A stretch of DNA of 64,000 bases from Candidatus Aminicenantota bacterium (GTDB taxonomy: Bacteria > Acidobacteriota > Aminicenantia > Aminicenantales > Saccharicenantaceae), in assembly GCA_014360015.1 (NCBI GenBank), contig JACIYJ010000001.1, positions 62,001 through 126,000 of the forward strand, given 5' to 3'. The notes under the pieces are model-generated. The model was not told the origin of the DNA. It searched no databases and was given only the letters and a program-made list of their open reading frames with translations. Positions 18,371-28,161 of this stretch are shown here, one piece after another; within the stretch, counting starts at the first letter, position 1; every line of letters starts with the position of its first letter. The position numbers were made by a program, and so were the translations under genes.

Positions 18371-20911
18371 TTATCTAAGGATCCGCGCTTCGGCCCAGTC
18401 TGCGTGGTCATAAGCTATTCCATCTCCGGCATCTTCAACTACCAGACGCAGAGTTTTCACCCCGGCGATGTTCAGCTGAACTTTTCTGGCAGCGACTTTT
18501 CCTTTGATTACGCCGCTTGCCCAGAGCAATTTCCCATCCCCAAAGACTTTAAATTCCACCGAACCTCTTCCATTAGAACCAGCGTCCAGACCAACTTCAG
18601 CTTCGAATCGTTTAAAAAGTCCATTTAGTTCGTAAACTATTTCAGAATTGGCTTGAGTTCCTATTCCTTTTTTGTAACTCTTGTTTCCAATTTGCAATCG
18701 ACCATCGTTGAAAGCTTTATCCATCCGCGGAAAACCTCTTCCGGCACTCATAAAAGCTGGTTCCAGGTCAGAAAGATAGACTTCATGGGAAAGATGGTCA
18801 ACCGGTTTGAAATTTAGAGAGGCTGCCTTCTCGCTGACCGAACCATCCAACCAGACGCCCTTGACCTCAAAACTGTGCTCTTGGCTCGGGTTCAGGCCAG
18901 AAACCTGGCAGCGGTTAATCGGGGTGTAAAGATAAAGTTTCCCATCCACATAAACGTTGTAGCCAGCGTTGAGATAATATAAGGGTGCCCATTCCAGAAG
19001 CACTTTATTTAGACCTTTCAATTCAGCCTTTAATCCAGAAGGAGCCCGAGCCGGGAAATTATAAACATCCCCTTCCTCAAAATAAACTTCCCAGGAAACA
19101 CTGTCGCTGGCCTGGCTGAAGATGGTCACTGTAGCCCAGCCGTCATGATTGTGGAAAGCAAAGTTGAAACCCGGAGCTTCCACCCGCTTGATTTTCAGGT
19201 TCCGTCGGTCGCGCGGAAAAACGAACCGGAGCTCATAGGGGTCGCCCTTAATCACCCGGCTTTTCCCTTTTATTACCTGACCAGCAGGATCATAAAAGAG
19301 TGATTCCAGGTCAACCCAGCCCTGGGTGATATGACGGGAAGTGGAAATAAGCTGGGGCTGACCATTATCTATGAGCAGGGTCAGAACTCTGACACTGGCT
19401 GGAGGAACTTCGACATAGAATCCTTTTTCCCAGCAGCCGAGGTATTCTTTATTCCAGAAATCATAGACATGGTACCGAGCTTTTTCCTCAAGGCCTAAAT
19501 CAGCCCATCTGAGCTCGATTCCGGTGGTTTTTTCCTGGTCGTAATTAAAACAGCCGACCACATCATATTGACGTTCGAGATGATTGATTTTGAGATCCCA
19601 GATTTTTTTGTAACGTGACGAAGGAAAAAGATCGAGTGGCCTGATATCTACAGCCGGAAATACCCGACGCAGAATCTCTATTCTTTCTTCGGGCAAATCG
19701 TACATCCGGTCTGAAGCCATCAGAGCCTGCCCGGTCAGCCCCTGAAGTGAGGCCCAGGCTTTAGCCATGTCTAAGGTTAAGGGATAGCGGACGAGCATAA
19801 CATCAGGGTCGCAATACCAAGCGATGTTGTGAAGGAAATAGTATTTCATGGTGGCGTCCAGAGCTACCAGAAACCCGTCCCAGGCTGGGACGATATCACC
19901 TCCGGTTCTGGAACCGTTCATTATTCCCATTCCCTCAAGTGGGATCCCCCAGCAGCCGAGAAGATAACGTTTGGGTCCAATAGCCTGTCTGATGGTTTCC
20001 AGAGTTTGGCGGTAAAGAGCTTCCGGGTCTTGCGGCGATTTCATGAAATTTTTTTTCTTTCGGAATTCTTCCACCACAATTGGCTGGCCGTCAATTTTGA
20101 AATATTCATACCCCCAATCTTGAGCCAGGCGGGTGAAGAGTTCTTTAAGATAAGACTGTGCTTCCGGTTTTGAAGGGTCGATGAGGAATTTGCCTTCCCA
20201 GGTGGATGAGGCCGATTTTCCGTCGGGTGTCAGAAGAAAAGCGCCGGAATTCTTGACCACCTCTTCATTGCTTTGGCCATGGGGCGCCAGCCAGATCCCA
20301 GGAATTAGTCCCTGGTCTTTTATAAACTTGGCTAAATTGGCCATGCCCTTAGAAAAGCGTCGGCTAACCTTTGTCCAGTCGCGGTTTTCACCCGGTCCTT
20401 GTCCTCGATCCTGCCAGCCGTCATCTATTTGGCAGTAGAGCGCACCGTATTCTCTAAGATTCTGAGCGAGCCACTGAGCATTTTTTTCTATTTCTTCTTG
20501 ATTAATTTCTTGGTAATAATAGTACCAGGAGCACCAGCCGGATGGGGGAAGCTGGAAATTGGTTTTATCTATCGGCTGAAAATATTTTATGCCCAGTTTA
20601 TTTTTAAAATAATTTTTTATCTCCTGACCATTTTTAAGTACGACCCGATCTTCATATGGATAAAAAGTTCCATCAGCTAAGGGAGTTTGCACGTTGCCTA
20701 AGGTCATAACCATCAGGTCTGGGTTTAGTCCGTCCTGTATCCTGCAGGGAAGCTGTTCGGGTAATCTGGAGGCAGGTTTTTCTGCCTGGATCGGAGAGCG
20801 GGCTTTATTTCCGCAGGCCAGAGTAAGCAGGAAAAGAGGGATTAACAGTAAACCTGAGAAAAGTCTTGATAAAAGTAACTGACGATTTCTACCCCTGTAT
20901 CTTCTAAGCAT
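18371..20911 (-). CDS. GH36/GH27-like alpha-galactosidase lipoprotein with C-terminal NPCBM domain
   Basis: The 846-residue protein has a lipoprotein signal peptide with lipobox LTLAC (Cys33). The catalytic barrel (about 115-430) shows GWCSWYYYY, YCQIDDGWQ, PGIWLAPHG and EYFKIDGQP; Asp274 in that last motif is the probable nucleophile of clan GH-D. A beta-rich middle region follows. The last 140 residues (HEVYLSDLEPAFMSAG, KGIGTQANSEIVYEL, GSVEFKVFGDGKLLW, YDHADWAEARI) form an NPCBM carbohydrate-binding domain. It should cleave alpha-galactosides or related glycans outside the cytoplasm. The start is set at ATG 20911 (GAGG, 6-nt spacing) so that the signal peptide is N-terminal; a start 14 codons upstream is possible. 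Confidence 0.85.
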   Translation of the reverse strand: MLRRYRGRNRQLLLSRLFSGLLLIPLFLLTLACGNKARSPIQAEKPASRLPEQLPCRIQDGLNPDLMVMTLGNVQTPLADGTFYPYEDRVVLKNGQEIKNYFKNKLGIKYFQPIDKTNFQLPPSGWCSWYYYYQEINQEEIEKNAQWLAQNLREYGALYCQIDDGWQDRGQGPGENRDWTKVSRRFSKGMANLAKFIKDQGLIPGIWLAPHGQSNEEVVKNSGAFLLTPDGKSASSTWEGKFLIDPSKPEAQSYLKELFTRLAQDWGYEYFKIDGQPIVVEEFRKKKNFMKSPQDPEALYRQTLETIRQAIGPKRYLLGCWGIPLEGMGIMNGSRTGGDIVPAWDGFLVALDATMKYYFLHNIAWYCDPDVMLVRYPLTLDMAKAWASLQGLTGQALMASDRMYDLPEERIEILRRVFPAVDIRPLDLFPSSRYKKIWDLKINHLERQYDVVGCFNYDQEKTTGIELRWADLGLEEKARYHVYDFWNKEYLGCWEKGFYVEVPPASVRVLTLLIDNGQPQLISTSRHITQGWVDLESLFYDPAGQVIKGKSRVIKGDPYELRFVFPRDRRNLKIKRVEAPGFNFAFHNHDGWATVTIFSQASDSVSWEVYFEEGDVYNFPARAPSGLKAELKGLNKVLLEWAPLYYLNAGYNVYVDGKLYLYTPINRCQVSGLNPSQEHSFEVKGVWLDGSVSEKAASLNFKPVDHLSHEVYLSDLEPAFMSAGRGFPRMDKAFNDGRLQIGNKSYKKGIGTQANSEIVYELNGLFKRFEAEVGLDAGSNGRGSVEFKVFGDGKLLWASGVIKGKVAARKVQLNIAGVKTLRLVVEDAGDGIAYDHADWAEARILR

Positions 20912-21095
20912 TTTGAACCTCACTTTTAAATTTTTTAAAAGATTATAACTCAAATCAAGTCTGAAAGGAAAAAGGGGAGATTGAGATGGCGAAAATTATT
21001 CACGGATGAAAATACTCGTGGATAAATCATTGAAAATGACTCGCTAAAGAGTGCCATGTTCAAAAGAGTTCGAAACTCAGTCTCCAGGTATTAAG

Positions 21096-21125
21096 TTGAC
21101 TTCAATGAGACAGGTTTAATAGCAT
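21096..21125 (+). promoter_or_regulatory. Possible promoter of the propeller/phosphoesterase gene
   Basis: TTGACT (21096-21101), 18-bp spacer, TAGCAT (21120-21125). Predicted start near 21132 gives a leader of about 24 nt that contains the GGAGG site. Confidence 0.35.
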
Positions 21126-21155
21126 AATCCTGACTTCTTTTTTCTGGAGGAAACA

Positions 21156-23933
21156 ATGACCAGCAGCTTTTACCGGATAAACTCATGTGAGCAGAGGGAG
21201 AATTTCCAGTCTGATAAAGGAAATGCTGGTAAAAGAAAAAATAATCTGTCTCAACTCTGCTTATCTTGGGTCTTTATTTTTTTTATTTTCCTGAGCTTTT
21301 CCTGCCATCGGGAAGAAAAGATAACTCCTGGCCAGGAAAAAGTTGGCATCGAGTTTGACGGCAGGATGGTCGTGCCAGTGAATCAGGTGATTTCGCCATA
21401 TGGGTCTCAGATTCAGCTCCCCGGGATGAGGCCTCAGGGAATGGCTATTTCTCCTGATGGTCGGCTGGTGGCAGTTTCCGGCAAAACCAGTGAGCTGGTC
21501 ATCATCGACCCGGTTGACTTGGAAATCTTTCAGCGGGTCGCCCTGCCTTCTGAGGGTCAGAATGAGCCAGATCCGGGAAAAGCTTCGGGCAACATTCTTG
21601 AAGCAGATACCAAAGGCCAGCTCAGCTATAATGGCTTAATTTTTTCTCCGGACGGTAGGAAGATTTTTCTAAGCAATGTCAACGGCAGTATCAAGGTTTT
21701 TGAGGTTGGTCAGGACGGACTGGTTCGCCCCAGCTACAGCATCCTACTTCCGCCAGCCAACGCTCCGCGGCGGGCAGAAGAAATACCAGCTGGTTTAGCC
21801 CTGAGTCAGGATGGCTGGAGGCTTTATGTTTGTGGCAATCTGTCGAATCGTCTGCTGGAAATTGAGGTAAAGACAGGAAAAGTTCTCAGGATGTTTGATG
21901 TCGGCGTGGCTCCTTATGAAGTAATTCTTAAAGGAAATAAAGCTTATGTCAGCAACTGGGGTGGTCGCCGCCCGGCTGAAGGGGAGCTGGTGGGGCCGGC
22001 CGGACGCGGAACAGTGGTTAAAGTTGATAAAGAAAGATTCATTGCCTGTGAAGGTTCGGTCAGCGTGATTGATTTAAATACCGGTCAGGTAATTAAAGAT
22101 ATTTTGGTTCAACTCCATTCATCAGCTTTAGCTCTTTCTCCAGATGGCCGTTATCTGGTCTGTGCCAATGCTGCTTCTGATAATCTTAGTGTCATTGACA
22201 CGGTGCAGGATGAGGTGGTGGAAACTATCTGGGTAAAAAGAAGCCCGGCTGATCTTTTCGGGGCTTCGCCCAATGCCCTGTGTTTTTCTCCTGACGGAAA
22301 AAGATTATTCGTGGCTAACGGCACCCAGAATGCCGTGGCTGTGGTTGAGTTTAAACCAGAAAAGAAAAAATCCCGACTCAAAGGCCTGATTCCTACTGGC
22401 TGGTTCCCAGGAGTTCTGACCTGGGATAAACACCACAACCGGCTCTGGGTGGCCAATATCAAAGGCTTGCCTGACAGACCCCGCTTAGATGAAAAAACCG
22501 GTCAAGTCGGCTTTAATACTCACCAGTATTACGGGTCAATTTCGGTTTTCAGGCTTCCGGAGAAAAAAGAATTAAAAAGACTGACAGAAAAAGTTTATGC
22601 TAATTTCCATCGGGAAAGAATCAAAGAAGCTCTGAGGAAGCCCAGAGTTGGGGTCAGACCAAAACCGGTACCTGAAAGGATAGGTGAGCCGAGTCTGATC
22701 AAACACGTGGTTTATATCATCAAGGAAAATCGGACCTATGACCAGGTTCTGGGTGATGTTCCTGAAGGCAATGGCAATCCCTCGCTCTGTATTTTTGGAG
22801 AAGAGATCACTCCCAACCAGCATAAACTGGTTCGTGAATTTGTTCTTCTGGATAACACCTACTGCAGCGGAATTTTGAGCGCTGATGGGCATCAATGGTC
22901 AACTACAGCTTTTGGTACGGATTATCTGGAAAAATCCTTTGCTGGCTGGCCGAGAAGTTATCCCGATGGCATGGGAGAAGATGAGGTTGATGCTTTAGCC
23001 TATGCTCCGACCGGTTTTATCTGGGATAACTGTCTCAAACATGGAATCTCAATTTGGAACTTCGGTGAGTTTGCCAGGCCGGAGTGTGGCTGGAAAGACA
23101 AACGGAGGCCGGGAGCTCCTACCTGGAAGGATTTCTGGGAAGAATATCTTTACGAAAAAGGCGAGGTGGTCATCGGAAGTAAACCGAGCATTCCTTCCAT
23201 TGCTGCTTTCACTCCCACTGATTATGTCGGCTGGAATCTGGATGTGCCGGATGTCTGGAGGGCCAGGTACATCAAAAATCAGATTAAAAAGTGGGAAGAA
23301 AAAGGGGAGATGCCCCAGTTAATTCTTATCTGCTTACCAAATGATCACACCAGCGGGACAAAACCGGGTATGCCTACACCAAGGGCTTCAGTGGCTGACA
23401 ATGACCTGGCTTTCGGTCAGATCGTCGAAGCCCTGAGCCACAGCAGCTTCTGGAAAGAAATGGTGATTTTCGCTATCGAAGACGACCCTCAGAATGGTTT
23501 TGACCATGTCAGCGGTTATCGGACGACCGCCTATCTGGCCGGACCATATGTCAAAAGGGGAGCAGTGATTCATACACATTATAACAGTACCAGTATCCTG
23601 AGAACAATTGAGCAGATTCTGGGTCTGCCACCGATGAATCAGTTTGATGCTACGGCCACCCCGATGTTCGACTGCTTTACCGATGAGCCGGATTTCCGGC
23701 CGTTTAGGGCTGTGGCTAATAGGATTCCTCTTGATGAGCTGAACCCGGAGTCAAAAAATATTTCAGACCGTCTTCTGCGAAAGAATGCTGTGGTTTCGAC
23801 CAGGCTTAATTTAAAGAGGATAGATGCCTGCCCGGAGACAGTTTTGAACCGGATTATCTGGCATTCAGTGAAAGGTTCAGCAGAACCTTATCCCGAGTGG
23901 GCGGTGACTCTGGTTCAGGATGATGACGACTGA
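21156..23933 (+). CDS. YncE-like beta-propeller / phosphoesterase fusion lipoprotein
   Basis: The 925-residue protein has a long N-region and a lipobox-like LSFSC (Cys50). Residues about 60-430 carry repeated PDGR/SPDGRK blades (MAISPDGRLVAVSGK, LIFSPDGRKIFLSN, LALSPDGRYLVCAN, LCFSPDGKRLFVANG), a YncE/LVIVD-type propeller. The C-terminal half (about 515-900) matches the PF04185-type phosphoesterase family: HVVYIIKENRTYDQVLGD, DNTYCSGILSADGHQW, FAIEDDPQNGFDHVSGYRT and the TSILRTIEQILGLPPMNQ end. It probably hydrolyses a phosphoester outside the cytoplasm (acid phosphatase or phospholipase C-like). The substrate is unknown. GGAGG lies 5 nt before the ATG. It is convergent with the M14 peptidase. 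Confidence 0.87.
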   Translation: MTSSFYRINSCEQRENFQSDKGNAGKRKNNLSQLCLSWVFIFFIFLSFSCHREEKITPGQEKVGIEFDGRMVVPVNQVISPYGSQIQLPGMRPQGMAISPDGRLVAVSGKTSELVIIDPVDLEIFQRVALPSEGQNEPDPGKASGNILEADTKGQLSYNGLIFSPDGRKIFLSNVNGSIKVFEVGQDGLVRPSYSILLPPANAPRRAEEIPAGLALSQDGWRLYVCGNLSNRLLEIEVKTGKVLRMFDVGVAPYEVILKGNKAYVSNWGGRRPAEGELVGPAGRGTVVKVDKERFIACEGSVSVIDLNTGQVIKDILVQLHSSALALSPDGRYLVCANAASDNLSVIDTVQDEVVETIWVKRSPADLFGASPNALCFSPDGKRLFVANGTQNAVAVVEFKPEKKKSRLKGLIPTGWFPGVLTWDKHHNRLWVANIKGLPDRPRLDEKTGQVGFNTHQYYGSISVFRLPEKKELKRLTEKVYANFHRERIKEALRKPRVGVRPKPVPERIGEPSLIKHVVYIIKENRTYDQVLGDVPEGNGNPSLCIFGEEITPNQHKLVREFVLLDNTYCSGILSADGHQWSTTAFGTDYLEKSFAGWPRSYPDGMGEDEVDALAYAPTGFIWDNCLKHGISIWNFGEFARPECGWKDKRRPGAPTWKDFWEEYLYEKGEVVIGSKPSIPSIAAFTPTDYVGWNLDVPDVWRARYIKNQIKKWEEKGEMPQLILICLPNDHTSGTKPGMPTPRASVADNDLAFGQIVEALSHSSFWKEMVIFAIEDDPQNGFDHVSGYRTTAYLAGPYVKRGAVIHTHYNSTSILRTIEQILGLPPMNQFDATATPMFDCFTDEPDFRPFRAVANRIPLDELNPESKNISDRLLRKNAVVSTRLNLKRIDACPETVLNRIIWHSVKGSAEPYPEWAVTLVQDDDD

Positions 23934-23979
23934 AGAATGAGGTGTTTAATGATGATATAACTAACAAGCTTTTCCAGAT

Positions 23980-26586
23980 TCATCGGATAAAAGTGTTGAA
24001 AAGGAGCTTAAAGGTGCCGTGAGTTTGAGCCCGATGTTGCGGTCTGAAACCGATAAGAATAATCTTGCCCTGATTGTAGTCAGCTTCAATCATGGCCGCC
24101 TTTTTGCTCAGGAACTTTTCGCCGATAAGCCAGCCACTCTGAAGAATGTCTTTTTCCTGATAGCTGACAATAACTCGATAACGGTCATTATGGTCTGTGG
24201 GCAAAATCTCAAAAGCGGGACTGTTGTAAAAAAGAACCAGTCCCTTCTCAGGCAGGCCATAAGCCAGGGGATGGGTAATATCGAAATCTGCTTTGAGGGT
24301 TGAACCCGGGCAGAAAAAGTCCTTAGTCTCCAGTCCAGCGAGAACATTCCTTAGGGGTAGATTGAAATTTTCGACGGCAAAATTGCTGGCTTCACCCAGA
24401 CAGACCAAGGTTCCACCTGCCGAGACAAATTCTTTGAGATTTTCCAGGCCATCTCTTCTCAGACCGCTCCGATACTCGGGCGGATAATTCAGAAAGCGTC
24501 TTGATGATTCCGGAAATTCGCCGGTGATCATAGCCGTAGAATCACTGGGAATAATCAGCAGGTCGATTTTTCTGCCCAGCTGTCCGCTCTTAATATCAGC
24601 ATCCATAATGGTGACGTAGGGTATGGAGAATTTTTCCAACAGGAGCCGGGTCCAGCCTTCATCCATATTCCCACCATAGTAACGCTGATAGAGGCCAATT
24701 CTGAGACGCCGTACTTTATGGACTCCTTCAGCGGGGACTGAAGCTAAGGGCAGAAAGTCAACGCCGGTCTTTTCAGCGATTGATTGAAGAAGAGGCCAAG
24801 GAGCTTCAGGAATAAGAAAATCTCCTGGCCTCAGCTCAGAAGTTTTCCGGTTAGCTCTAAAAACTTCAATTTTATTATCGATAAGCAGGCTGACCGCGGT
24901 GTAGGCATCGTTTAGCCGTCCGTCCAGTTTGAAGCCAGCCGGTCCGGGCACAACCCGGCCTTTGACTCTGACCGGCTCTGAAACCATCTCAAAATTTCCT
25001 TCCGGGTTTTCATCGACAGGGACGACCTTTACTCCCATAAACTCAGCCATAGTGTGAGTGGCCAGGTCGTAAGGTCGGATGGGTCGTCCGTCCTTTGAGC
25101 GGGTCCAGTCATTATCAGGATAAAAAGTTTGCCCGAGGAGATTATGAATAAGTCCCATTTTCGGTTGAGCTAAGGAAATTACAAACGAACCTTCAGGATA
25201 AGTGATTCCCGATAGGACAAAAGGAGTGGTGGCTTTTTGAATCTCTATTCCACTCTGAAGAAGATTGTTGATCATTTTGATGGCCGTGAGCCGGTCGTGC
25301 TGCTCGGCCGGGATGAGATAAGCCCGGGGTTTTTCTTTGACCCCTCGTTCCGTCTGACGTTTAGCTTTAAGATAAGCATTTTGCAGGATTGTTTCCCGAT
25401 GCCTGGCCGCTAAATCAAGAACAGCCCAGGCCGCGATTTTTTGCTGCTCGACAATATCTCGTAATCGCCACCAGCCGCCTTCCCACGGATGAGGAAAATT
25501 GGACTGGGCTTCATAGGCCGGAAATTGCCGCGATTCTCCGCGGAGTTGCTCCCTATGGATATAAAGGGGTGTGGCTAAGCGAGTGGAAGCTGATTCGGTC
25601 AGCATTCCGGCAATGTTGTGAAAGGGGGTTATCCAGTGCCAGCCAAAATGGCCCCAACCAGGGAATATAGCGTCGTTGATGATGCCGGTTTTGCCGGCTT
25701 CTTCCAGCCTGTAGGCCATATGAGCTCCATACCAGGAAAGCTCGCGCCAGATGAGCGCATCCGCGTCGGGGCGGATAGGATCGCAGTAAGGCGGAATGTA
25801 GAGGCGGGGACCGTAACTTCCCATGTGATGATGGTCAACATAGGCCTGAGGCTTCCATTCCTGATAGAGAATTCGAGCGGCATAGACTGATTCCTGCAGG
25901 TTGATAAAATCGCCGTCCCGGTTGTTATCGTGACCGGCATATTTATGATAGAGCCAGGGAAGGGGAGAGCCTTCATATTCTGTGCCCAGAGTTTTGTAAT
26001 ACCAGTCAGTGACCATGATCTGGCCATCAGGATTAAAGCAGGGGATCATCAAAAAAATGACATTCTCTAAAATCCGTTGGGTTTCTTCGTCATTTTTGGT
26101 GAGCAGGTCAAAAGCCAGCTCCGGGGCCATCTGGGTGCCGCCGATTTCATCAGCATGAAGACTCATCGACTGACAGATGATGACTTTTCCCTGAGAAATG
26201 AGCCTGGGAATCTGGTTTTCAGGCACCCGGAGGGGGTCAGTAATTTTCTGGTTAGTTTCTTTATATTTTTCCAGATTGGTCAGATTTTCTGGAGATGAAA
26301 TGATTACCAAGAGAAAGGGGTTGCCCATGGTGGTTGGACCCATGTTGATAACTTTTATTCTGGGGCTTTCTTTCTGGAGTAGCTCAAAGTATTGAACAAT
26401 CTTATCCCAGCGAGCAATTTTCTTGTCCGAGCCGAGCTGAAAGCCAAAGAAAGTTTCAGGTGGGGTGATTTTTTCCTGAGCAGCGGAAGAATTAGCAAAA
26501 AGGCTGACGTTTATAAAAAAAGTAGCTAAAAGCAACAAAAGGCAAGTAAAGATTTTTTTTGATGAATAAATACCTTTTCTATGCAT
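23980..26586 (-). CDS. Secreted M14-family zinc carboxypeptidase
   Basis: The 868-residue protein has a signal peptide (hydrophobic TCLLLLLATFFINVSLF, cleavage near ANSSAA). The M14 domain (about 45-400) has the first zinc ligands in SLHADEIGG (HxxE) and a later DHHHMGSYGP that should give the third ligand, with NPDGQIM and GHDNNRDGDF around the substrate pocket. The C-terminal half (about 430-868) includes a Rossmann-like segment (LLIIPSDST ... GGTLVCLGEAS) similar to a glutamine-amidotransferase-like fold, often attached to this M14 subgroup. Role: exopeptidase digestion of peptides in the periplasm or outside. A GGGAGG site precedes the ATG. Confidence 0.88.
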   Translation of the reverse strand: MHRKGIYSSKKIFTCLLLLLATFFINVSLFANSSAAQEKITPPETFFGFQLGSDKKIARWDKIVQYFELLQKESPRIKVINMGPTTMGNPFLLVIISSPENLTNLEKYKETNQKITDPLRVPENQIPRLISQGKVIICQSMSLHADEIGGTQMAPELAFDLLTKNDEETQRILENVIFLMIPCFNPDGQIMVTDWYYKTLGTEYEGSPLPWLYHKYAGHDNNRDGDFINLQESVYAARILYQEWKPQAYVDHHHMGSYGPRLYIPPYCDPIRPDADALIWRELSWYGAHMAYRLEEAGKTGIINDAIFPGWGHFGWHWITPFHNIAGMLTESASTRLATPLYIHREQLRGESRQFPAYEAQSNFPHPWEGGWWRLRDIVEQQKIAAWAVLDLAARHRETILQNAYLKAKRQTERGVKEKPRAYLIPAEQHDRLTAIKMINNLLQSGIEIQKATTPFVLSGITYPEGSFVISLAQPKMGLIHNLLGQTFYPDNDWTRSKDGRPIRPYDLATHTMAEFMGVKVVPVDENPEGNFEMVSEPVRVKGRVVPGPAGFKLDGRLNDAYTAVSLLIDNKIEVFRANRKTSELRPGDFLIPEAPWPLLQSIAEKTGVDFLPLASVPAEGVHKVRRLRIGLYQRYYGGNMDEGWTRLLLEKFSIPYVTIMDADIKSGQLGRKIDLLIIPSDSTAMITGEFPESSRRFLNYPPEYRSGLRRDGLENLKEFVSAGGTLVCLGEASNFAVENFNLPLRNVLAGLETKDFFCPGSTLKADFDITHPLAYGLPEKGLVLFYNSPAFEILPTDHNDRYRVIVSYQEKDILQSGWLIGEKFLSKKAAMIEADYNQGKIILIGFRPQHRAQTHGTFKLLFNTFIR

Positions 26587-26607
26587 ATAAAACCTCCCGC
26601 CAAGCCT

Positions 26608-26636
26608 ATTATGAAAAAATTGAGCCCGATAGCCAA
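26608..26636 (-). promoter_or_regulatory. Promoter of the M14 peptidase gene
   Basis: On the minus strand TTGGCT (26631-26636), 17-bp spacer, CATAAT (26608-26613). Predicted start near 26601 gives a 15-nt leader with the GGGAGG site. Confidence 0.5.
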
Positions 26637-26916
26637 GAACTTTTTAAAATAAATTACCAATTTGATCTAATATTTTTGATTTGGTACACTCTAATTTTTC
26701 GATTTCATCTTTGATTTCATTGATAATTTCTGAATTCGAAATTATTTTTTGTCTCCATTTTTACAGGAGAAAATGATAAAAATCCTTCTGCTGTTTTCAT
26801 TTTTGAATTTATCGTGGTTAGGGCTGAGCTATTCCTTCCATTTAAATATCTCAGGAGTTTGTTCATAGGAAAATGGTTTTAGTAATAATTTCTTTAATTG
26901 GAGTCAATTGGAAGGG
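26637..26916 (+). other. AT-rich intergenic region between the M14 gene and tRNA-His
   Basis: The 330-nt gap holds the M14 promoter and, on the plus strand, a possible promoter TTGATC (26662-26667), 17 bp, TACACT (26685-26690) ahead of a 31-codon reading frame (listed separately). Nothing else is recognisable. Confidence 0.4.
26773..26868 (+). CDS. Possible small hydrophobic peptide (31 residues)
   Basis: ATG 26773 is preceded by ACAGGAG (3-nt spacing to the ATG) and encodes 31 residues. The start MIKILLLFSFLNLSWLGLSY looks like a signal peptide or a single membrane helix, and the last residues include one Cys. A plausible promoter lies 80 nt upstream. It may be a small membrane peptide, the remnant of a decayed secreted-protein gene, or a chance frame. 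No homologue is recognised. Confidence 0.22.
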   Translation: MIKILLLFSFLNLSWLGLSYSFHLNISGVCS

Positions 26917-26993
26917 TGGGGTGAGTGAGGGGATTCGAACCCCCAACCACCGGATCCACAGTCCGGTGCTCTAACCCTTGAGCTACACTCACC
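26917..26993 (-). tRNA. tRNA-His (anticodon GTG)
   Basis: Minus-strand cloverleaf: acceptor GTGAGTG pairs with CACTCAC, with the extra G-1 encoded (complement of 26993) opposite discriminator C73, the hallmark of tRNA-His. Anticodon stem-loop CCGGA-CTGTGGA-TCCGG gives GTG; T-arm GGGGG-TTCGAAT-CCCC. CCA is encoded (complement of 26917-26919), unlike the other two tRNAs here. Confidence 0.96.
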
Positions 26994-27008
26994 GTTGAGG
27001 TGTTTAAA

Positions 27009-27037
27009 ATTTTCTCATCAAAAACATTAATTGTCAA
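27009..27037 (-). promoter_or_regulatory. Promoter of tRNA-His
   Basis: On the minus strand TTGACA (27032-27037), 17-bp spacer, GAAAAT (27009-27014). The predicted start near 27002 lies about 9 nt before the tRNA 5' end. Confidence 0.5.
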
Positions 27038-27179
27038 TAATAGCCCAGGCGTTTTATGATAGCTTTAAGGCGAAATTTAAGGTGGCTGAAAGCCAGAGAC
27101 CGGAAGATTATTTTTAATTAGGCGTTTTTATTCGGTACAAGCTAAAGGATACAAAATGGGGAAATTTTCCCTAAATGAG

Positions 27180-28157
27180 CTATTCTTTCTGTTCTTCAAT
27201 CAAATCCAGGATTTCCTCTGAATCGCGCCATTTTTCCTTGACCCTGACGCTCAGGTCCAGAAAGACCTTGCTCTCGAGGATTTCTTCCATCTCTTTCCTG
27301 GCTTCACTGCCGATGGTCTTGATCATAGAACCTTTGCGGCCGATGATGATCCCTTTATGATTTTCTTTTTCTACCAGGATTTCGGCTTGAATACGAACCA
27401 GGGTTTTTTTCTTGGTTTCTTCTGAAGTGCTTTTTTTCCTGTTCTTGACTTTTCCAACCGGGATTTCAACCCTCTCGATTGAATTAATGACCACAGCCGT
27501 GGTGTAGGGCAGTTCTTCTTCCACATGGTTGAGAATTTTTTCTCTGATGATTTCTGATAATAGGAACCTTTCTGACTGGCCTGAAATTTCCTCGTCGGAA
27601 TAAATCTTCTCGGCTTCGGGCAGGTAGTCATAGATCAGGTTTTCCAGACGGTCGAGATTATCGCCTTTGAGAGCCGAAATTGGGACAATTTCTTTAAACG
27701 GAAAGAGGTCTTTATAAGCATCGATGATCAGCAGTATGTTTTCTTTCTTTATCAGGTCCACTTTGTTGATCAGCAGAAACACCGGTGTCGAGACTTTTTT
27801 GAGGATATCAAGGACATACTGGTCGCCATGTCCAAATTTTTTGGTGGCGTCAATCAGCAGAAGAATCAGGTCCGCGGTTTCCAGCGAGGAATAGACATAG
27901 GTCATCATGCGTCTGTTCATCAGATGCAACGGCTTATGAATCCCGGGATTATCAACGAAGATAATCTGGCCACGGTCAGTGGTCTTAATTCCCAGAATAC
28001 TGACTCTGGTGGTCTGGGGTTTATCGGAAACTATGGCTATCTTCTGACCAATTAGGGCGTTGAGCAGGGTAGATTTGCCGACATTGGGCCGCCCGACCAG
28101 AGAAACATAACCGGTATGATAAGATTTTTGGTTTTTTTCTTTTTTCTTTTGAACCAT
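27180..28157 (-). CDS. era: GTPase Era
   Basis: The 325-residue GTPase binds 16S rRNA and helps 30S subunit maturation. G1 is GRPNVGKST, G2 lies around KPQTTR, G3 is DNPGI(H), G4 is NKVD in FLLINKVDLIKKE, and G5 is around ISALKG. The C-terminal KH domain (about 230-320) has IIIGRKGSMIKTIGSEARKE. It is slightly longer than usual because of a Lys-rich insert (KNRKKSTSEETKKK) just before the KH domain. It is the last gene of phoH-pgpH-ybeY-corC-era, a gene order kept across many phyla, and starts 4 nt after corC. Confidence 0.96.
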   Translation of the reverse strand: MVQKKKEKNQKSYHTGYVSLVGRPNVGKSTLLNALIGQKIAIVSDKPQTTRVSILGIKTTDRGQIIFVDNPGIHKPLHLMNRRMMTYVYSSLETADLILLLIDATKKFGHGDQYVLDILKKVSTPVFLLINKVDLIKKENILLIIDAYKDLFPFKEIVPISALKGDNLDRLENLIYDYLPEAEKIYSDEEISGQSERFLLSEIIREKILNHVEEELPYTTAVVINSIERVEIPVGKVKNRKKSTSEETKKKTLVRIQAEILVEKENHKGIIIGRKGSMIKTIGSEARKEMEEILESKVFLDLSVRVKEKWRDSEEILDLIEEQKE

Positions 28158-28161
28158 AATT

